From Desulfotignum sp. (GTDB lineage Bacteria > Desulfobacterota > Desulfobacteria > Desulfobacterales > Desulfobacteraceae), in the NCBI GenBank assembly GCA_011390635.1, contig JAABSA010000011.1, positions 34,391-98,390 of the forward strand: DNA of 64,000 bases, written 5' to 3'. The notes beneath the pieces were generated by a model. That model did not search any database, was not told where the DNA came from, and saw only the letters and a program-made list of their open reading frames with translations. Below, in pieces: positions 28,264 to 40,712 of this stretch. Position numbers and translations under genes: made by a program. How positions within the stretch are numbered: the stretch's first letter is position 1; each line of letters starts with the position of its first letter.

Positions 28264-28593
28264 TTAAGCGTCGATCTGCTCATTGCATTTCTTGCAGATG
28301 CGAACCCGTTTTCCGTTTTCAAGCTGTTTTGTACCAATCCGCGTCGGTTTTACACAGGAATTGCACATGAGCATGAGATTGGATACATGGATGGGCATGT
28401 TTTTATCCACAATTCCTCCCTGGGGATTTGCCTGTGTGGGCCGCTGATGAACTTTCACAACATTGATGTTTTCTACAACGACGCGGTTGGTTTTTTTAAC
28501 TACCTTCAATACTTTGCCGATTTTGTCTTTGTCCTTACCGGTGAGTACTTTAACCTTGTCATCTTTTTTGATTCTGATCTTCATATTTTCCAT
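28264..28593 (-). CDS. rplX: 50S ribosomal protein L24
   Basis: 109 aa. One of the two assembly initiators of the large subunit. The KOW motif is in [20 protein letters not shown]. The ATG at 28593 follows TTGGAGAAAAAACA; a longer frame to 28620 would overlap the rplN stop and has no RBS. A CNSC pair with CKKC near the C-terminus suggests a small zinc knuckle, as in several bacterial L24s. Confidence 0.95.
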   Translation of the reverse strand: MENMKIRIKKDDKVKVLTGKDKDKIGKVLKVVKKTNRVVVENINVVKVHQRPTQANPQGGIVDKNMPIHVSNLMLMCNSCVKPTRIGTKQLENGKRVRICKKCNEQIDA

Positions 28594-28619
28594 TGTTTTT
28601 TCTCCAATCACCCGAATCA

Positions 28620-28988
28620 TTACAATACGTCAGGAGCCAGAGAAACAATTTTCATGAATCGCTTTGCCCTCAACTCCCTTGCCACCGGACCAAAGATACG
28701 GGTTCCCAACGGTTCATTGTTCTTGGTCAGAACCACGGCGGAATTATCATCAAACCGGATGGCTGACCCATCGGGCCGGGAAATCTCTTTTTTGGTTCTG
28801 ACGATGACTGCAGGCACAATATCCCCTTTTTTGACCTTGGCATTGGGAATGGCTTCCTTGACAGAGACAATGATGATATCCCCGATGCTGGCATATCTTC
28901 TTTTGGAGCCACCCAACACCTTGATGCAATACAATTCCTTTGCACCGGAGTTGTCTGCAACCGTCAGTCTTGTTTCAGTCTGAATCAT
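28620..28988 (-). CDS. rplN: 50S ribosomal protein L14
   Basis: 122 aa, very conserved. Forms intersubunit bridges. Starts [19 protein letters not shown] and contains [15 protein letters not shown] and [13 protein letters not shown]. Confidence 0.97.
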   Translation of the reverse strand: MIQTETRLTVADNSGAKELYCIKVLGGSKRRYASIGDIIIVSVKEAIPNAKVKKGDIVPAVIVRTKKEISRPDGSAIRFDDNSAVVLTKNNEPLGTRIFGPVARELRAKRFMKIVSLAPDVL

Positions 28989-29004
28989 TTTTCAACTCCT
29001 TCAA

Positions 29005-29268
29005 TTAAACGGCTTTTTTGACGATCTCCGACACCCTGAATCGCTTGAGCTTGCTTAACGGCCGGGTTTCAATAATTTTCACCGCATCACCGATCCTGCA
29101 TTCATTCTTCTCATCATGGGCATGGTATTTTTTGTATTGTTTGATAAATTTTTTATACATTTTGTGCTGTATAAAACGTTCAACCTGGACAATCACCGAC
29201 TTATCCATTTTGTCGGATATGATTAATCCGGTCAGTTCCTTTTTTTTGCCTTTGTGCATATTTTCCAT
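29005..29268 (-). CDS. rpsQ: 30S ribosomal protein S17
   Basis: 87 aa from the ATG at 29268 ([14 protein letters not shown]). The longer frame begins with a TTG at 29283 inside the rpmC stop and is less likely. OB-fold primary binder of 16S rRNA 5' domain, with [19 protein letters not shown] and [14 protein letters not shown]. The start overlaps or abuts rpmC closely, consistent with coupling. Confidence 0.94.
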   Translation of the reverse strand: MENMHKGKKKELTGLIISDKMDKSVIVQVERFIQHKMYKKFIKQYKKYHAHDEKNECRIGDAVKIIETRPLSKLKRFRVSEIVKKAV

Positions 29269-29279
29269 ATCAATCACTT

Positions 29280-29480
29280 TCAACCCATGTTCACATTCAT
29301 TTGTTTGGATACAGTATAGAGCCTGGCAATGTCTTTTTTGACTTCCGATAATTTTGCCGTATTCTCCAGCTGCCCGACATCATTCTGAAAGCGAAGGTTG
29401 AAAAGCTCCTTTTTGAGTTCAGTGAGTTTGCCCTTCATCTGGTCAGCACCCATTTCCTTAATTTCACTGGTCGGTAACAT
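29280..29480 (-). CDS. rpmC: 50S ribosomal protein L29
   Basis: 66 aa, two-helix protein at the exit tunnel where SRP and trigger factor dock. Family stretch: [20 protein letters not shown]. Two bases separate it from rplP. Confidence 0.96.
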   Translation of the reverse strand: MLPTSEIKEMGADQMKGKLTELKKELFNLRFQNDVGQLENTAKLSEVKKDIARLYTVSKQMNVNMG

Positions 29481-29482
29481 GA

Positions 29483-29890
29483 CTAATTCCTCTCCACAAA
29501 CCTGGTTTTTACGGAAAGTTTTCTGGCCGCAAGCCGAAGAGCCTCTTTGGCTGTCTCCCTGGGTATACCTTCCATTTCATACAAAATTTTACCGGGCTTT
29601 ACCCGGGCAACCCATGCATCAGTAGCCCCTTTACCTTTACCCATCCGGACTTCTGCCGGTTTTTTGGTAACCGGTTTATCAGGAAAAAAACGGATCCAGC
29701 TTTTACCGGATCTTTTTGCATGTCTGGTCAAAGCAACCCTTGCTGCCTCTATCTGTCTCGCATTCACATATCCACATTCCACAGCCTGGAGCCCGTAATC
29801 ACCAAAACTCAAGGTGTTCCCCCTGGAGGGTGTGCCTTTGGTCCGGCCCCTAAACTGTTTACGGAATTTTACATTTTTTGGACTGAGCAT
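29483..29890 (-). CDS. rplP: 50S ribosomal protein L16
   Basis: 135 aa. Lies by the A-site tRNA elbow. Starts [19 protein letters not shown]; contains [22 protein letters not shown] segment ([19 protein letters not shown]) and [10 protein letters not shown]. Confidence 0.97.
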   Translation of the reverse strand: MLSPKNVKFRKQFRGRTKGTPSRGNTLSFGDYGLQAVECGYVNARQIEAARVALTRHAKRSGKSWIRFFPDKPVTKKPAEVRMGKGKGATDAWVARVKPGKILYEMEGIPRETAKEALRLAARKLSVKTRFVERN

Positions 29891-29913
29891 TTGCTTGTTC
29901 TCCTAAATTGCCT

Positions 29914-30567
29914 CTAATTTGTCGCCAATGCCTGTTCACCCGGACTTACCACCTCACCTTTGAAAATAAAGGTTTTGATGCCGATGGTGCCATAAGTGGT
30001 CTTGGCTTCTATAAAGCCGTAATCCACATCAGCCCGCAATGTATGCAAAGGGATCCGTCCTTCTTTATACCATTCTGTCCGGGCCATTTCAGCACCCCCC
30101 AGACGGCCGGAGCAGATGATCTTGATGCCTTTGGCACCAAAACGCATGGCTGAGGTAACACTTCTTTTCATGGCCCGTCTGAAGGCAATCCGCCGTTCAA
30201 GCTGCTGGGCAATGTTCTCTGCCACCAGCTGTGCATCAATTTCAGGCCGTCTCACCTCTTTGATATCAATAAGCACATCCGGTTTGAGAATCTTTTCAAG
30301 CTCCTTTTTGAGCAAAGCGATTTCAGATCCTTTTTTGCCGATGATGATACCGGGCCTGGCAGCGAAAACCCGCAGTCGTATCTGCTTGGAAAAACGTTCA
30401 ATTTCAATTTTTGAGATACCGGCATGGTATAATTTCTTTTTAAGAAATTTTCGGACTTTAAAATCCTCTTCGACAAATTCAGCATATTCTTTGTCTGCAT
30501 ACCATTTGGAGTCCCATGTCCTTATGATGCCTAATCTTAATCCGATAGGATGTACTTTCTGGCCCAA
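29914..30567 (-). CDS. rpsC: 30S ribosomal protein S3
   Basis: 217 aa. At the mRNA entry tunnel, with helicase function. N-terminal [20 protein letters not shown], a KH type II domain with [11 protein letters not shown], and C-terminal GVKGIKI-like region ([20 protein letters not shown]). Confidence 0.97.
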   Translation of the reverse strand: MGQKVHPIGLRLGIIRTWDSKWYADKEYAEFVEEDFKVRKFLKKKLYHAGISKIEIERFSKQIRLRVFAARPGIIIGKKGSEIALLKKELEKILKPDVLIDIKEVRRPEIDAQLVAENIAQQLERRIAFRRAMKRSVTSAMRFGAKGIKIICSGRLGGAEMARTEWYKEGRIPLHTLRADVDYGFIEAKTTYGTIGIKTFIFKGEVVSPGEQALATN

Positions 30568-30582
30568 GCTGAGTTCCTCCTC

Positions 30583-30918
30583 TTAGTCGGTTTGATCGAC
30601 TATTACAGTTAAATGGCTGGTGCGTTTCAAAATCCTGCTGGCTCTTCCCCTGGCTCTCGGCCGAAAGCGTTTCAAAGAGGGCCCGTGATCAACAATAATA
30701 TTTTTTACAACCAGTTTATCCACGTCCAGCTCGTTATTATGTGCTGCATTGGCCACGGCAGACTCCAATGTTTTATAAATAATGCCGGCAGCCTTCAATG
30801 GCATAAACTTTAAAAGTGTAAGCGCCTGCTCAGCGCTTTTCCCTTTCACTTCGCTGATGGGCAACCGAAGCTTAAACGGGGAAATCCTTGCGTATTTTGT
30901 ACTTGCCTTTACTTCCAT
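30583..30918 (-). CDS. rplV: 50S ribosomal protein L22
   Basis: 111 aa. Its beta-hairpin lines the exit tunnel. Shows [20 protein letters not shown] and the hairpin [20 protein letters not shown], site of macrolide-related changes in other species; nothing unusual here. Confidence 0.97.
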   Translation of the reverse strand: MEVKASTKYARISPFKLRLPISEVKGKSAEQALTLLKFMPLKAAGIIYKTLESAVANAAHNNELDVDKLVVKNIIVDHGPSLKRFRPRARGRASRILKRTSHLTVIVDQTD

Positions 30919-30955
30919 GTCACACCTAATCCTTTAATCAATGCGCAGTTACAGA

Positions 30956-31231
30956 TTACCGTCTGGCCTTTTTATCTCCGGCATGACCCCAAAATGTTCT
31001 TGTGGGTGAAAATTCACCAAGCTTGTGACCAACCATATTTTCTGAAACAAACACAGGGATGAATTTTTTACCATTGTGAACGGCGAAGGTAATTCCGACC
31101 ATTTCCGGTAAAATGGTTGACCGTCTTGACCAGGTCTTTATTACTTTATTGCTGTTGGCTTTTCTTGCGTCCAATACTTTTTTTAAAAGCGCAGGTGCAA
31201 TATATGGTCCTTTTTTCAATGATCGTGGCAT
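30956..31231 (-). CDS. rpsS: 30S ribosomal protein S19
   Basis: 91 aa. Head protein near S13. [19 protein letters not shown] at the start and [20 protein letters not shown] near the end are the family signatures. Confidence 0.97.
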   Translation of the reverse strand: MPRSLKKGPYIAPALLKKVLDARKANSNKVIKTWSRRSTILPEMVGITFAVHNGKKFIPVFVSENMVGHKLGEFSPTRTFWGHAGDKKARR

Positions 31232-31244
31232 AATTTCTCACCTA

Positions 31245-32078
31245 TTATTTTCTCTTAGCTCTTCTTTTAACGATATATTGATCGGTCCTCGCATTATTCC
31301 TGGTCCGCTTGCCCTTACTGGGAAATCCCCAGGGACTGCAGGGCTGACGTCCGCCGGATGACCGGCCCTCTCCACCACCCATGGGATGATCAACCGGGTT
31401 CATGGCAACCCCCCTTACCGAGGGTCTTCTTCCCAGCCACCTGCTGCGGCCGGCTTTTCCCAGACTGACATCTGCATGTTTTTCATTGCCCACCCTGCCC
31501 ACAGTGGCTTTGCATTTTACATGGATCATGCGGACTTCACCCGAGGGCAGCAACACCTGGGCATAGCTGCCTTCTTTTGCCATGAGCCGGGCATAGGCAC
31601 CGGCGCTCCGCACAATCTGACCACCTTTGTCCTCTTTCAACTCAATGTTGTGGATCCTGGTACCAGTGGGAATCTTCTCCAGGGGCATGCAGTTGCCTGG
31701 TTTAATGTCTGCATCCGGGCCGGTTTCCAGAATATCGCCCACTTTCACATCAAGGGGGGCCAGAATATAGCGTTTTTCACCGTCTGCATATACCAGCAGG
31801 GCAATTCTGGCGCTTCTGTTGGGGTCATACTCAATGGCAGACACCTTGGCCGGAATGCCGTCTTTGTCCCGTTTAAAATCAATGATGCGGTACTGCTTTT
31901 TGCTCCCACCACCCCTGTGTTTGCTTGTGATTCTTCCATGGGTATTGCGTCCGGCATTTTTGTTGAGTTTTTTGGTCAGCCGTCTTTCAGGCTTTGACTT
32001 GGTAATCTCTTCAAAAGAAAGGTATTCCTGGGACCGTCTTCCGGGAGATGTCGGTTTTGTCTTTATAATTGTTGACAT
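31245..32078 (-). CDS. rplB: 50S ribosomal protein L2
   Basis: 277 aa. Essential for subunit association and peptidyl-transferase centre structure. Contains [39 protein letters not shown] (with the conserved His close to the active centre) and the basic C-terminus. The antisense frame is also open for 203 codons, which is a composition artefact. Confidence 0.97.
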   Translation of the reverse strand: MSTIIKTKPTSPGRRSQEYLSFEEITKSKPERRLTKKLNKNAGRNTHGRITSKHRGGGSKKQYRIIDFKRDKDGIPAKVSAIEYDPNRSARIALLVYADGEKRYILAPLDVKVGDILETGPDADIKPGNCMPLEKIPTGTRIHNIELKEDKGGQIVRSAGAYARLMAKEGSYAQVLLPSGEVRMIHVKCKATVGRVGNEKHADVSLGKAGRSRWLGRRPSVRGVAMNPVDHPMGGGEGRSSGGRQPCSPWGFPSKGKRTRNNARTDQYIVKRRAKRK

Positions 32079-32090
32079 ATATATACCTCT

Positions 32091-32378
32091 TTAAACACCC
32101 TCAAAAAAATCGATTCTTTGTCCTGGCATCAGCGTGATAATTGCCTTTTTCCAGTCTTTCCGCTTGCCGATAATTCTGCCCCGCTGTTTTACTTTGCCTT
32201 TCACCTGAACGGTTCTGACCTGCTTTACTTTGGCATTGAAACTTTTTTCAACAGCGTCCTTGATTTCCAACCGGTTCGCACGTTTATCCACCCGAAGTGT
32301 CACTTGATTGTTCAATTCTTTTTGAAGGGTCGTTTTTTCCGTAACAACGGGTCCTCTGATGATATCATAGTGTTTCAT
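32091..32378 (-). CDS. rplW: 50S ribosomal protein L23
   Basis: 95 aa. Exit-tunnel docking site for trigger factor and SRP. Shows [16 protein letters not shown] and [18 protein letters not shown]. One base separates it from rplD. Confidence 0.97.
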   Translation of the reverse strand: MKHYDIIRGPVVTEKTTLQKELNNQVTLRVDKRANRLEIKDAVEKSFNAKVKQVRTVQVKGKVKQRGRIIGKRKDWKKAIITLMPGQRIDFFEGV

Positions 32379-32379
32379 C

Positions 32380-33000
32380 TTAGCCTAACCTCCCTTTGAT
32401 ATTTTGAATGGTGGATTCAACCAGCAGAAGGTTTTTGTATTTCAAAATATCATATACATTCAGACCTGCAGTCTTGATCACCTTGACATCAGGAATGTTT
32501 CGGGATGACAGTTCAAGATTGTTGTCCTGTGCATCTGAAACAATGAGAAGATCATCAAGGTTCAAAATCCCGAGAACAGAGGCCAGTACCTTTGTCTTGA
32601 TCTCATCGAGTGTGAGGTCATCAATCACATAAAGGTTTTTGTCTTCCCATTTACTGCTCAAGGCCATTTTCAATGCGAGTTTCCGCACTTTTTTAGGAGC
32701 CTTGAAGGCATAAGATCTTGGAGAAGGGCCGAAGATAACCCCGCCGCCTTTTCTCAAGGGAGATTTGACACTTCCGGCCCGTGCATTGCCGGTTCCTTTC
32801 TGCCTGAACAGTTTTTTGGTGCTTCCTTTCACCATGCCCCGTGTCTTAGACGCAGCAGTCCCTTCCCGCCTGGAAGCGAGCTGGGATCTTACCACGTCGT
32901 GAAGAACACTTGTCTTGACCGGAACACTGAATATTTCATCAGGAAGCTGGGTTTCAGACACCTTTTCACCTGCACTGTTTAATACATCTACAGCAGCCAT
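32380..33000 (-). CDS. rplD: 50S ribosomal protein L4
   Basis: 206 aa. Its loop reaches the exit tunnel; in E. coli it also represses the S10 operon. Central loop [20 protein letters not shown] with [13 protein letters not shown] is diagnostic. A 118-bp gap to rplC is larger than usual and shows nothing recognisable. Confidence 0.97.
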   Translation of the reverse strand: MAAVDVLNSAGEKVSETQLPDEIFSVPVKTSVLHDVVRSQLASRREGTAASKTRGMVKGSTKKLFRQKGTGNARAGSVKSPLRKGGGVIFGPSPRSYAFKAPKKVRKLALKMALSSKWEDKNLYVIDDLTLDEIKTKVLASVLGILNLDDLLIVSDAQDNNLELSSRNIPDVKVIKTAGLNVYDILKYKNLLLVESTIQNIKGRLG

Positions 33001-33118
33001 ATTCTTCCTCTTAAATTTTGATCAGCCATGCATCACTGCGATATGTTTTGCAATACCCATGGCCGCACTTGTCAAACCGCCTCTCTGTCACAGAGCAGGC
33101 AGATGATTGAAAATTGTA

Positions 33119-33742
33119 TTACTTGTCAATTTTATGTATTTCGACAACCCCTGTTTTAGAACCGGGAACGGCTCCTTTCAGCAACAGCAGATTATCATTG
33201 TGCTTTATATCCACAATCGTCAGATTCTTGACGGTTTCTCTGTCAACGCCCATGTGTCCGGGCATGCGTTTGCCTTTGATAACCTTTGCAGGCCAGGCAC
33301 TGTTACCGATGGAACCGGGTTTTCTGTGGTTTCTGTTTCCGTGGGTTTCCGGACCCCGGCTGAAGCCGTGCCGTTTAACGGTCCCCTGGAAACCGCGCCC
33401 TTTGGTAGTGCCGGCTACCGTCACCTTTTCACCGATGGCGAACATGTCCAGGTTCAACACCGCTCCTGGTTCAATGCCATCAACATTCTGGGTACGAAAT
33501 TCTTTTAACACCCTGAATCCCTTGTCACACGCTTTTTTCAAATGTCCTGCAACGGGCTTGCTCAACCGCTCCACCGGCGTTTCATCAAATCCAAGCTGGA
33601 GTGCTGTATATCCGTCTTTATCCATGGTTTTCACCTGTGTTACCACACAGGGGCCAACCTGCACCACGGTAACAGGAACGAGTCTCCCATCCGGAGAAAA
33701 AGCACTGGTCATCCCGATTTTTTTTCCAATCATTCCGTTCAT
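33119..33742 (-). CDS. rplC: 50S ribosomal protein L3
   Basis: 207 aa. Assembly initiator near the peptidyl-transferase centre. [18 protein letters not shown] at the start and the central [20 protein letters not shown] loop with HRKPGSIG identify it; the Gln in GFQG is the site that PrmB methylates in other bacteria. Confidence 0.97.
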   Translation of the reverse strand: MNGMIGKKIGMTSAFSPDGRLVPVTVVQVGPCVVTQVKTMDKDGYTALQLGFDETPVERLSKPVAGHLKKACDKGFRVLKEFRTQNVDGIEPGAVLNLDMFAIGEKVTVAGTTKGRGFQGTVKRHGFSRGPETHGNRNHRKPGSIGNSAWPAKVIKGKRMPGHMGVDRETVKNLTIVDIKHNDNLLLLKGAVPGSKTGVVEIHKIDK

Positions 33743-33762
33743 TTTTGGTTCCTGTTGTCAAA

Positions 33763-34071
33763 CTATAATTTAATTTCCACATCAACGCCTGGCGAAAGAT
33801 CCAGTTTCATCAGGGCATCAACTGTCTGCTGCGTTGGCTCTAGAATATCCATCATTCTTTTATGGGTCCTGATTTCAAACTGCTCCCGTGATTTTTTGTT
33901 CACATGGGGGGAGCGCAGAACCGTAAATTTATTGATACGGGTTGGCAAAGGGACCGGTCCCACAATTCTGGCACCGGTTTTCCTTGCCGTATCAACGATA
34001 TCCATTGAAGACTGGTCAAGCAGCTTGTGGTCGTACGCCTTGAGCCGAATTCTAATTTTGGTTTTCAACAT
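33763..34071 (-). CDS. rpsJ: 30S ribosomal protein S10
   Basis: 102 aa. Also acts as NusE in antitermination. Shows [37 protein letters not shown] and [13 protein letters not shown]. First gene of the S10 operon; only 20 bp separate it from the tuf stop, and no separate S10 leader or promoter is apparent. Confidence 0.97.
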   Translation of the reverse strand: MLKTKIRIRLKAYDHKLLDQSSMDIVDTARKTGARIVGPVPLPTRINKFTVLRSPHVNKKSREQFEIRTHKRMMDILEPTQQTVDALMKLDLSPGVDVEIKL

Positions 34072-34091
34072 GATAGCGTTCTTTCTTAACC

Positions 34092-35285
34092 TTATTCTAT
34101 AATTTCAGCAATAACGCCGGCACCCACTGTACGACCGCCTTCACGCACTGCAAAGCGCAGTTCTTTTTCCATGGCGATGGGGGAGATAAGTTCCACATTG
34201 ATGGTGGCATTGTCACCGGGCATGATCATTTCCACCCCTTCTTCAAGGGTCAGAACACCTGTCACATCAGTGGTCCTAAAGAAAAACTGGGGCCTGTATC
34301 CACTGAAAAACGGAGTATGGCGGCCGCCTTCTTCCTTGCTCAATGCATACATTTCCGCCTTGAACTTGGTATGGGGGGTAATGGTGCCGGGTTTTGCAAC
34401 CACCTGGCCCCTTTCCACCTGATCGCGTTTGGTACCCCGGAGCAAAAGCCCCACATTGTCTCCTGCCTGGCCTTCATCCAGCAGCTTTCTGAACATTTCA
34501 ACACCGGTGCACACTGTCTTGGCTGTATCCCTGATACCCACCAGCTCGATTTCATCTCCGGTCTTGACAACACCACGGTCGATACGGCCGGTAACAACCG
34601 TACCACGGCCGGAAATGGAAAACACATCCTCGATGGGCATCAAAAACGGTTTGTCCATATCCCGTTCCGGTTCCGGTATATAGGAATCCAGCACATCCAG
34701 CAATTCGAAAATGGGTTTTGCATCGTCGCTGTCCGGATCATCACTTTCCAGAGCCTTTAGTGCAGACCCCCGGATAATGGGGGTTTCATCACCGGAAAAT
34801 TCATAGGAATCCAGCAGTTCCTGGAGCTCCAGTTCCACCAGCTCGATCAGTTCTTCATCATCCACCATGTCACATTTGTTCAAAAACACGACAATTTTGG
34901 GAACCCCCACCTGGCGGGCAAGAAGAATGTGCTCTCTGGTCTGGGGCATGGGACCGTCATCAGCGGAAACAACCAGAATGGCACCATCCATCTGGGCGGC
35001 ACCTGTGATCATGTTCTTGATATAGTCGGCATGGCCCGGACAGTCCACATGGGCGTAATGACGCTTTTCCGATTCATATTCCACATGGGCCGTGGCAATG
35101 GTAATCCCGCGCTCTCTTTCTTCCGGCGCCTTGTCGATCTCATCAAAGGGAATATATGTGCCATGCCCTTTGAGTGCGGCATGCTTGGTAATTGCGGCAG
35201 TCAAAGTGGTCTTGCCATGGTCGATATGACCAATGGTGCCGATGTTTACATGCGGTTTCTTCCGCTGAAATTTCTCCTTAGCCAT
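34092..35285 (-). CDS. tuf: Elongation factor Tu (copy in str-S10 region)
   Basis: 397 aa GTPase that delivers aminoacyl-tRNA to the ribosome. G motifs: [30 protein letters not shown], and SALKAL; domains 2 and 3 follow, with [13 protein letters not shown] near the end. GGAGGAA precedes the start. It follows rpsG after 45 bp, where fusA is normally found. The protein is identical to that of the second copy at 48544-49737 and the genes differ at three positions by eye. Confidence 0.98.
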   Translation of the reverse strand: MAKEKFQRKKPHVNIGTIGHIDHGKTTLTAAITKHAALKGHGTYIPFDEIDKAPEERERGITIATAHVEYESEKRHYAHVDCPGHADYIKNMITGAAQMDGAILVVSADDGPMPQTREHILLARQVGVPKIVVFLNKCDMVDDEELIELVELELQELLDSYEFSGDETPIIRGSALKALESDDPDSDDAKPIFELLDVLDSYIPEPERDMDKPFLMPIEDVFSISGRGTVVTGRIDRGVVKTGDEIELVGIRDTAKTVCTGVEMFRKLLDEGQAGDNVGLLLRGTKRDQVERGQVVAKPGTITPHTKFKAEMYALSKEEGGRHTPFFSGYRPQFFFRTTDVTGVLTLEEGVEMIMPGDNATINVELISPIAMEKELRFAVREGGRTVGAGVIAEIIE

Positions 35286-35330
35286 CTTTTCTATTCCTCC
35301 ATTGGAATGTTATCAGGATTTTTTAAATAT

Positions 35331-35798
35331 TTACCACCTAAAATGTGCAAACGCCTTATTGGCTTCAGCCATTTTATGCGTATCTTCCTTTTTCTTCATC
35401 GCTCCGCCACGCTGGTTGAATGCATCCATCAACTCTGCAGCCAGCTTTTTTTCAAACCCTTTTTCAGAACGGCCACGGCTGAAATTGATCAGCCACCTGA
35501 AGGCCAGGGCAGTCTGTCTGGCCGGATTGATATCTGTGGGGACCTGATAGGTGGACCCGCCTATTCTCCTGGATTTTACTTCCACAGCAGGCCTGATATT
35601 ATCGATTGCTTTTTTAAACACGTCCAGGGCAGGCTCGCCGATTTTGTCCTCGGCCATCAACAATGCTTTTGTCACTACTTTCCGGGCCGCGTTTTTCTTG
35701 CCGTTTCTCATCACGCAGTTTACAAATTTTGCCGCAAGCTTTTGTTCCTGCGTTGCATTTTTCATGAAATTTTCAACTATGATCTGTTTTTGTGCCAT
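35331..35798 (-). CDS. rpsG: 30S ribosomal protein S7
   Basis: 155 aa. Initiates assembly of the 30S head; in E. coli it represses the str operon. Shows KFVNCVMRNGKKNAARKVV, ARRIGGSTYQVPTDINPARQ-like segment (VKSRRIGGSTYQVP) and the end NKAFAHFRW. Next downstream is tuf, not fusA. Confidence 0.97.
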   Translation of the reverse strand: MAQKQIIVENFMKNATQEQKLAAKFVNCVMRNGKKNAARKVVTKALLMAEDKIGEPALDVFKKAIDNIRPAVEVKSRRIGGSTYQVPTDINPARQTALAFRWLINFSRGRSEKGFEKKLAAELMDAFNQRGGAMKKKEDTHKMAEANKAFAHFRW

Positions 35799-35847
35799 CT
35801 GTCATGTCCACCCAATATTATCCGTTAATACATCCAGGCCCATCTGG

Positions 35848-36219
35848 TTATTTGGGCCTCTTGGCACCGTATTTTGAACGGCCCTGTCTTCTGTCATCCA
35901 CACCCAGTGTATCAAGCGCACCCCTGACAATGTGGTAACGGACACCCGGAAGGTCTTTGACCCTGCCGCCCCGAACCAGAACAACCGAATGCTCCTGGAG
36001 GTTATGCCCCATGCCCGGAATATATGCCGCAACTTCCATACCGGTAGTCAGGCGAACCCTTGCCACTTTTCTCAAGGCAGAGTTCGGCTTTTTAGGCGTT
36101 GATGTGTACACCCTGGTACAAACACCGCGTTTCTGAGGGCCGCCCTTCAAAGCAGGCGTACTCACCTTCTTCTCAGCTTTTTTTCTACTTTTCCTAACCA
36201 ACTGATTAATGGTCGGCAT
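35848..36219 (-). CDS. rpsL: 30S ribosomal protein S12
   Basis: 123 aa. Decoding-centre protein. [14 protein letters not shown] at the start; [17 protein letters not shown] and [15 protein letters not shown] carry the Lys residues that are altered in streptomycin-resistant mutants and are wild type here. The Asp in KDLPGV is the usual methylthiolation site. It follows rpoC by about 100 bp. Confidence 0.97.
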   Translation of the reverse strand: MPTINQLVRKSRKKAEKKVSTPALKGGPQKRGVCTRVYTSTPKKPNSALRKVARVRLTTGMEVAAYIPGMGHNLQEHSVVLVRGGRVKDLPGVRYHIVRGALDTLGVDDRRQGRSKYGAKRPK

Positions 36220-36322
36220 AATCTTTTCAACGCTCCTTATCGATTGAATACATTGCCATATACGACAAAATATTTAATTTTACTTATCAAAATTCAAAAT
36301 GTCAAGATATTTTTCATTTTCC

Positions 36323-39300
36323 TTATATCTGTGCTGCTTCTCCAAACCCAACTTCCACCTCACTGTATCCGGGAAAGCCTGTCCCGGCCGGTATCAATCG
36401 TCCCATGACCACATTTTCCTTCAAGCCCTTGAGGCCGTCATACTTGGCTTCAATGGCTGCCAGGGTCAATACCTTGGTGGTTTCCTGGAAAGATGCCGCA
36501 GACAAAAAACTGTCCGTGGACAAAGATGCCTTGGTGATACCCAGAATAAGGGGCTCACCTTTGGCAGGTTCTCCGCCTTTCATGGCCACCTCACGGTTCT
36601 TTTCCTCGAACATCACCCGGTCCACCTGCTCATCGGGAATAAAGTTGGTATCCCCCGTGGAAATGACCTTCACCCTGCGCATCATCTGACGGATAACCAC
36701 CTCGATATGCTTGTCATTGATGCGTACTCCCTGGAGCCTGTAAACCTCCTGGACTTCATCCACCAGATACTTTGCCAGTGCCACCTCTCCCTTGATGTTC
36801 ATAATGTCCTGGGGATTGGCACTGCCGGCGATGAGGGGATCACCCGCCTTGATATAATCACCGTCATAGACTGTCACATGCTGGCCCTTTGGGATGGCAT
36901 ACTCTTTTTTCTCTCCTACATCCGACGGTGTCACCGTAACCTTCTGGCGGCCCTTGGTTCCCTTGGAAACGCTGACATTGCCATCAATTTCCGTGAGTAT
37001 GGTGGGATCCTTGGGTTTTCTTACCTCAAACAACTCCGCAACCCTGGGCAGACCACCGGTGATATCCTTTGTCTTGGTGGTGGCCCTGGGCAGTTTGGCA
37101 ATAACATCCCCTGCCAGAATGTGGTCATCTTCTTCCACCGTCAAAATGGCATTGACCGGCAGATAATACCGGGCAGCCGCACTGGAAGAGGGCAGTTTCA
37201 CCGCTTTTCCGCTCTGGTCCCGCAAAGTGATGCGGGGTCGTGTCTCGGAATCTTTTCCTTCTATAATGGTCCGGCTGACTTTACCGGTGACCGGATCAAT
37301 CTGTTCCTGGACCGTATTGCCGATCTCTATGTCTGCAAACCTGACCCGGCCGGACACTTCGGTTATGATGGGCGTGGTAAAGGGATCCCAGCTGGCAATA
37401 ATGTCACCTGGTTCAATGGGCACACCATTGCGGACCTGGAGAGTGGCACCGTAAATAACATTTTCCTTGGCCCTTTCTCTGCCGTCTTCACCAACAATTG
37501 TGACACCGCCGCCTTTGCGGTTCATGACAATAATATCACCCGCTGCCGTGGTAACAGTCTGAAGATTTTCATTATAGGTGAGAATACCCCCGACACGGGC
37601 TTTGACTTCCGCCACTTCCACTTTTCTGGAGGCTGTACCACCAATGTGAAAGGTCCGCATGGTCAACTGGGTACCGGGCTCACCAATGGACTGGGCAGCC
37701 ACGATGCCGATGGCCTGACCGATTTCCACTGTTTCGCCATGGGCCAGATCCCGGCCGTAGCAACGGGAGCAGACACCGTGCTTTGAATTGCATGTCAGGA
37801 CCGACCGGATTTTCACCTTCTGCACACCGGCTGATTCAATTTTGGCCACATGGGCTTCTGTAAGTTCCGTATCAATACCCACGATATATTCATCAGAATA
37901 GGGATCTCTGACATCTTCCTGGATCACCCGGCCCAGGATACGTTCTCCAAGGGTCTGGATGACCTCTCCGCCCTCGTAAAGGGCTTCCACCTCGATGCCG
38001 TTGATGGTGCCGCAGTCCTCTTCGATAATGGTGCAGTCCTGGCCCACATCTGCCAGCCGCCTGGTAAGATATCCGGAGTTGGCTGTTTTCAGGGCTGTAT
38101 CTGCCAGACCTTTCCGGGCACCATGGGTGGAAATAAAGTACTGCAGAACTGTCAAACCTTCCCTGAAGCATGCGGTAATGGGATTTTCAATAATTTCGCC
38201 CGACGGTTTGGCCATAAGACCACGCATACCGGCCAGCTGCCGCATCTGATCTTTGGACCCCCTTGCGCCCGAGTCGGCCATGATATAGATTGCATTGAGC
38301 CCTACCACGGCCTCGATGTTTTTGGCGCCGGTGGGGTTCTTCATGACCTCCATCATGGCATTGGCAATGTCATCCGTGGCCTGGGCCCAGATATCCACCA
38401 CCTTGTTGTATTTTTCTCCCTGGGTGATCAGCCCTTCTGAATACTGGTTTTTGATATCCAGGACATTTTTTTCCGCCGTGGCCACGATATCCCATTTCTG
38501 ATCCGGTATGATCATATCATCCACACAGATGGACAACCCGCCAAGGGTGGAATACTTGTAACCGATATCCTTGAGGCGGTCGGACAGAATAACGGTTTCC
38601 TTGAGCCCGATATTCCGGTAGGCATAGTCAATGAGATTGACAATAGACCCTTTGTCCATGAGTTTGTTGACCAGCTTGAATGGCAGGGTGGTTTTGCGCT
38701 CATCCACTTTAAATATAGTATACTTATCCCCTACCATCCGCACATCGGTAAACTGATCTTTTTTCAGGCCGAACAATTGCTCCACCACCACATCCGACAC
38801 CTGGAAAAGGTTCTTGAACTCCTTACGCGTCATAAGCCCGGTTTTGCTGCCGGATTTTGCAAGTTCCTCGTCTGCATACTTTTTGAGAACCTTATCATAA
38901 GACTCTCCGGATTTCAGTTCCGCAAGGGCTGCCTCACAGTCTTCAAGAGAATCTGTACGGATCCTGCTCAAGGCAAGAATTGTGTCGCCGGGAATGGTTT
39001 CCCACAACAGAATACGGCCTGTGGTGGTGTCATAGATTTCCCCTTCGATTCTGACCTTGATTTTGGCATGCAATGCCAGTTCACCGGCATCGAACGCATA
39101 CCGCACCTCTTCTATGGAGGAAAAAATACTGTCCGCCCCCTTCTGGTTGGCCACGGCCCGGGTCATATAGTATATGCCCAGAACAATATCCTGGGTGGGC
39201 ACGATGATGGGCTGGCCATTGGCCGGGGACAGGATATTGTTGGTGGAAAGCATCATCACCCGGGCCTCCAGTTGTGCTTCCAGGGATAGGGGCACATGCA

Positions 39301-40702
39301 CCGCCATCTGGTCGCCGTCAAAATCCGCATTGAATGCCGGGCAGACAAGGGGATGAAGCTGGATGGCCTTTCCTTCGATGAGCACCGGTTCAAAGGCCTG
39401 GAAACCCAGACGGTGAAGGGTGGGTGCCCGGTTGAGCATCACCGGATATTCCTTTACCACCGATTCCAGGGCATCCCACACCTCGGTTTCTTCCCTTTCC
39501 ACCATTTTCTTGGCACTCTTGACGGTGGAAACCAGGCCTTTCTGCTCCAGGTAGTTATAAATAAAGGGTTTGAACAGCTCCAGGGCCATTTTTTTGGGGA
39601 TGCCGCACTGGTGCAGCCGCAGCTCCGATCCCACAGTGATAACCGTACGGCCGGAATAGTCCACCCGTTTTCCCAGAAGGTTCTGGCGGAAACGTCCCTG
39701 TTTGCCTTTCAGCGTATCGCTCAAAGACTTGAGAGGGCGCTTGTTGGTGCCCGTGACCACCCGGCCGTGACGGCCATTGTCAAACAGTACGTCCACAGAT
39801 TCCTGCAGCATGCGTTTTTCGTTTCTGACAATGATGTCCGGGGCATTGAGGTCCACCAGACGCTTGAGCCGGTTGTTGCGGTTGAGCACCCTGCGGTACA
39901 GATCATTGAGATCGGATGTGGCAAACCTGCCGCCTTCCAGGGGAACCAGGGGCCGAAGGTCCGGCGGCAGAATCGGACATGCAGTCATGATCATGCGGGA
40001 TGGTTCGATGCCGGAGGTCAAAAATGCAGAAATCACCTTGAGCCGTTTGGCCATTTTCTGCTGTTTGGCCACGGATTTGGTAAAATTGATCTCTTCTTTA
40101 AGCATGTCGTGGGTGGCCTGTAGATCAATTTCATCCAGAAGCTTTAAAATGGCTTCTGCACCTATCCCGGCCTCAAAGGCTTCCCCGAATGCTTCGATGG
40201 CTTCATAGTATTGATCATCGGACAGCAGCTGAAATTTTTTCAACCCGGTGTCTTTGGGATCAATTACAATATAAGAATCAAAATACAGGACTTTTTCCAG
40301 ATTTTTCAGGGTCAGGTCCAGGGCGTTCCCGATCTTGGAAGGAAGACTTTTTAAAAACCAGATATGGGAGACCGGGGATGCCAGTTCAATATGGGCCATA
40401 CGCTCGCGCCGCACTTTGGACTGGATCACCTCCACCCCGCACTTTTCACAGACCACTCCCCTGTGCTTCATGCGCTTGTATTTGCCGCAGTTGCACTCAT
40501 AATCCTTGGTGGGACCAAAGACCTTGGCACAGAACAATCCGTCACGCTCGGGTTTAAACGTCCGGTAATTAATAGTTTCGGGTTTTTTTATTTCACCATG
40601 GGACCACTCTCTGATCTGGTCTGAAGACGCAAGGCTGATCTGGACACCCTGATAAATCTTGGGATCTTTTGGTTTTGCGAAGAAATCGTATATATTGTCC
40701 AA
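36323..40702 (-). CDS. rpoC: RNA polymerase beta' subunit
   Basis: 1459 aa, slightly longer than E. coli RpoC (1407). The N-terminal zinc finger (CNCGKYK then CEKCGVEV), the absolutely conserved Mg-binding NADFDGD in the catalytic centre, the bridge-helix/trigger-loop region ([20 protein letters not shown]) and the second zinc site ([13 protein letters not shown]) are all intact. It starts 10 bp after rpoB. The opposite strand shows a 495-codon open frame here, which is a shadow. Confidence 0.98.
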   Translation of the reverse strand: MDNIYDFFAKPKDPKIYQGVQISLASSDQIREWSHGEIKKPETINYRTFKPERDGLFCAKVFGPTKDYECNCGKYKRMKHRGVVCEKCGVEVIQSKVRRERMAHIELASPVSHIWFLKSLPSKIGNALDLTLKNLEKVLYFDSYIVIDPKDTGLKKFQLLSDDQYYEAIEAFGEAFEAGIGAEAILKLLDEIDLQATHDMLKEEINFTKSVAKQQKMAKRLKVISAFLTSGIEPSRMIMTACPILPPDLRPLVPLEGGRFATSDLNDLYRRVLNRNNRLKRLVDLNAPDIIVRNEKRMLQESVDVLFDNGRHGRVVTGTNKRPLKSLSDTLKGKQGRFRQNLLGKRVDYSGRTVITVGSELRLHQCGIPKKMALELFKPFIYNYLEQKGLVSTVKSAKKMVEREETEVWDALESVVKEYPVMLNRAPTLHRLGFQAFEPVLIEGKAIQLHPLVCPAFNADFDGDQMAVHVPLSLEAQLEARVMMLSTNNILSPANGQPIIVPTQDIVLGIYYMTRAVANQKGADSIFSSIEEVRYAFDAGELALHAKIKVRIEGEIYDTTTGRILLWETIPGDTILALSRIRTDSLEDCEAALAELKSGESYDKVLKKYADEELAKSGSKTGLMTRKEFKNLFQVSDVVVEQLFGLKKDQFTDVRMVGDKYTIFKVDERKTTLPFKLVNKLMDKGSIVNLIDYAYRNIGLKETVILSDRLKDIGYKYSTLGGLSICVDDMIIPDQKWDIVATAEKNVLDIKNQYSEGLITQGEKYNKVVDIWAQATDDIANAMMEVMKNPTGAKNIEAVVGLNAIYIMADSGARGSKDQMRQLAGMRGLMAKPSGEIIENPITACFREGLTVLQYFISTHGARKGLADTALKTANSGYLTRRLADVGQDCTIIEEDCGTINGIEVEALYEGGEVIQTLGERILGRVIQEDVRDPYSDEYIVGIDTELTEAHVAKIESAGVQKVKIRSVLTCNSKHGVCSRCYGRDLAHGETVEIGQAIGIVAAQSIGEPGTQLTMRTFHIGGTASRKVEVAEVKARVGGILTYNENLQTVTTAAGDIIVMNRKGGGVTIVGEDGRERAKENVIYGATLQVRNGVPIEPGDIIASWDPFTTPIITEVSGRVRFADIEIGNTVQEQIDPVTGKVSRTIIEGKDSETRPRITLRDQSGKAVKLPSSSAAARYYLPVNAILTVEEDDHILAGDVIAKLPRATTKTKDITGGLPRVAELFEVRKPKDPTILTEIDGNVSVSKGTKGRQKVTVTPSDVGEKKEYAIPKGQHVTVYDGDYIKAGDPLIAGSANPQDIMNIKGEVALAKYLVDEVQEVYRLQGVRINDKHIEVVIRQMMRRVKVISTGDTNFIPDEQVDRVMFEEKNREVAMKGGEPAKGEPLILGITKASLSTDSFLSAASFQETTKVLTLAAIEAKYDGLKGLKENVVMGRLIPAGTGFPGYSEVEVGFGEAAQI

Positions 40703-40712
40703 TGTTTTCTCC

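Noticed and set aside
36299..37786. 495-codon open frame on the + strand opposite rpoC
   Set aside because: It lies fully antisense to conserved rpoC, has no family features, and reflects codon bias of the real gene. Similar long shadows opposite nnr (3261-4823) and rplB (31386-31997) were rejected for the same reason.
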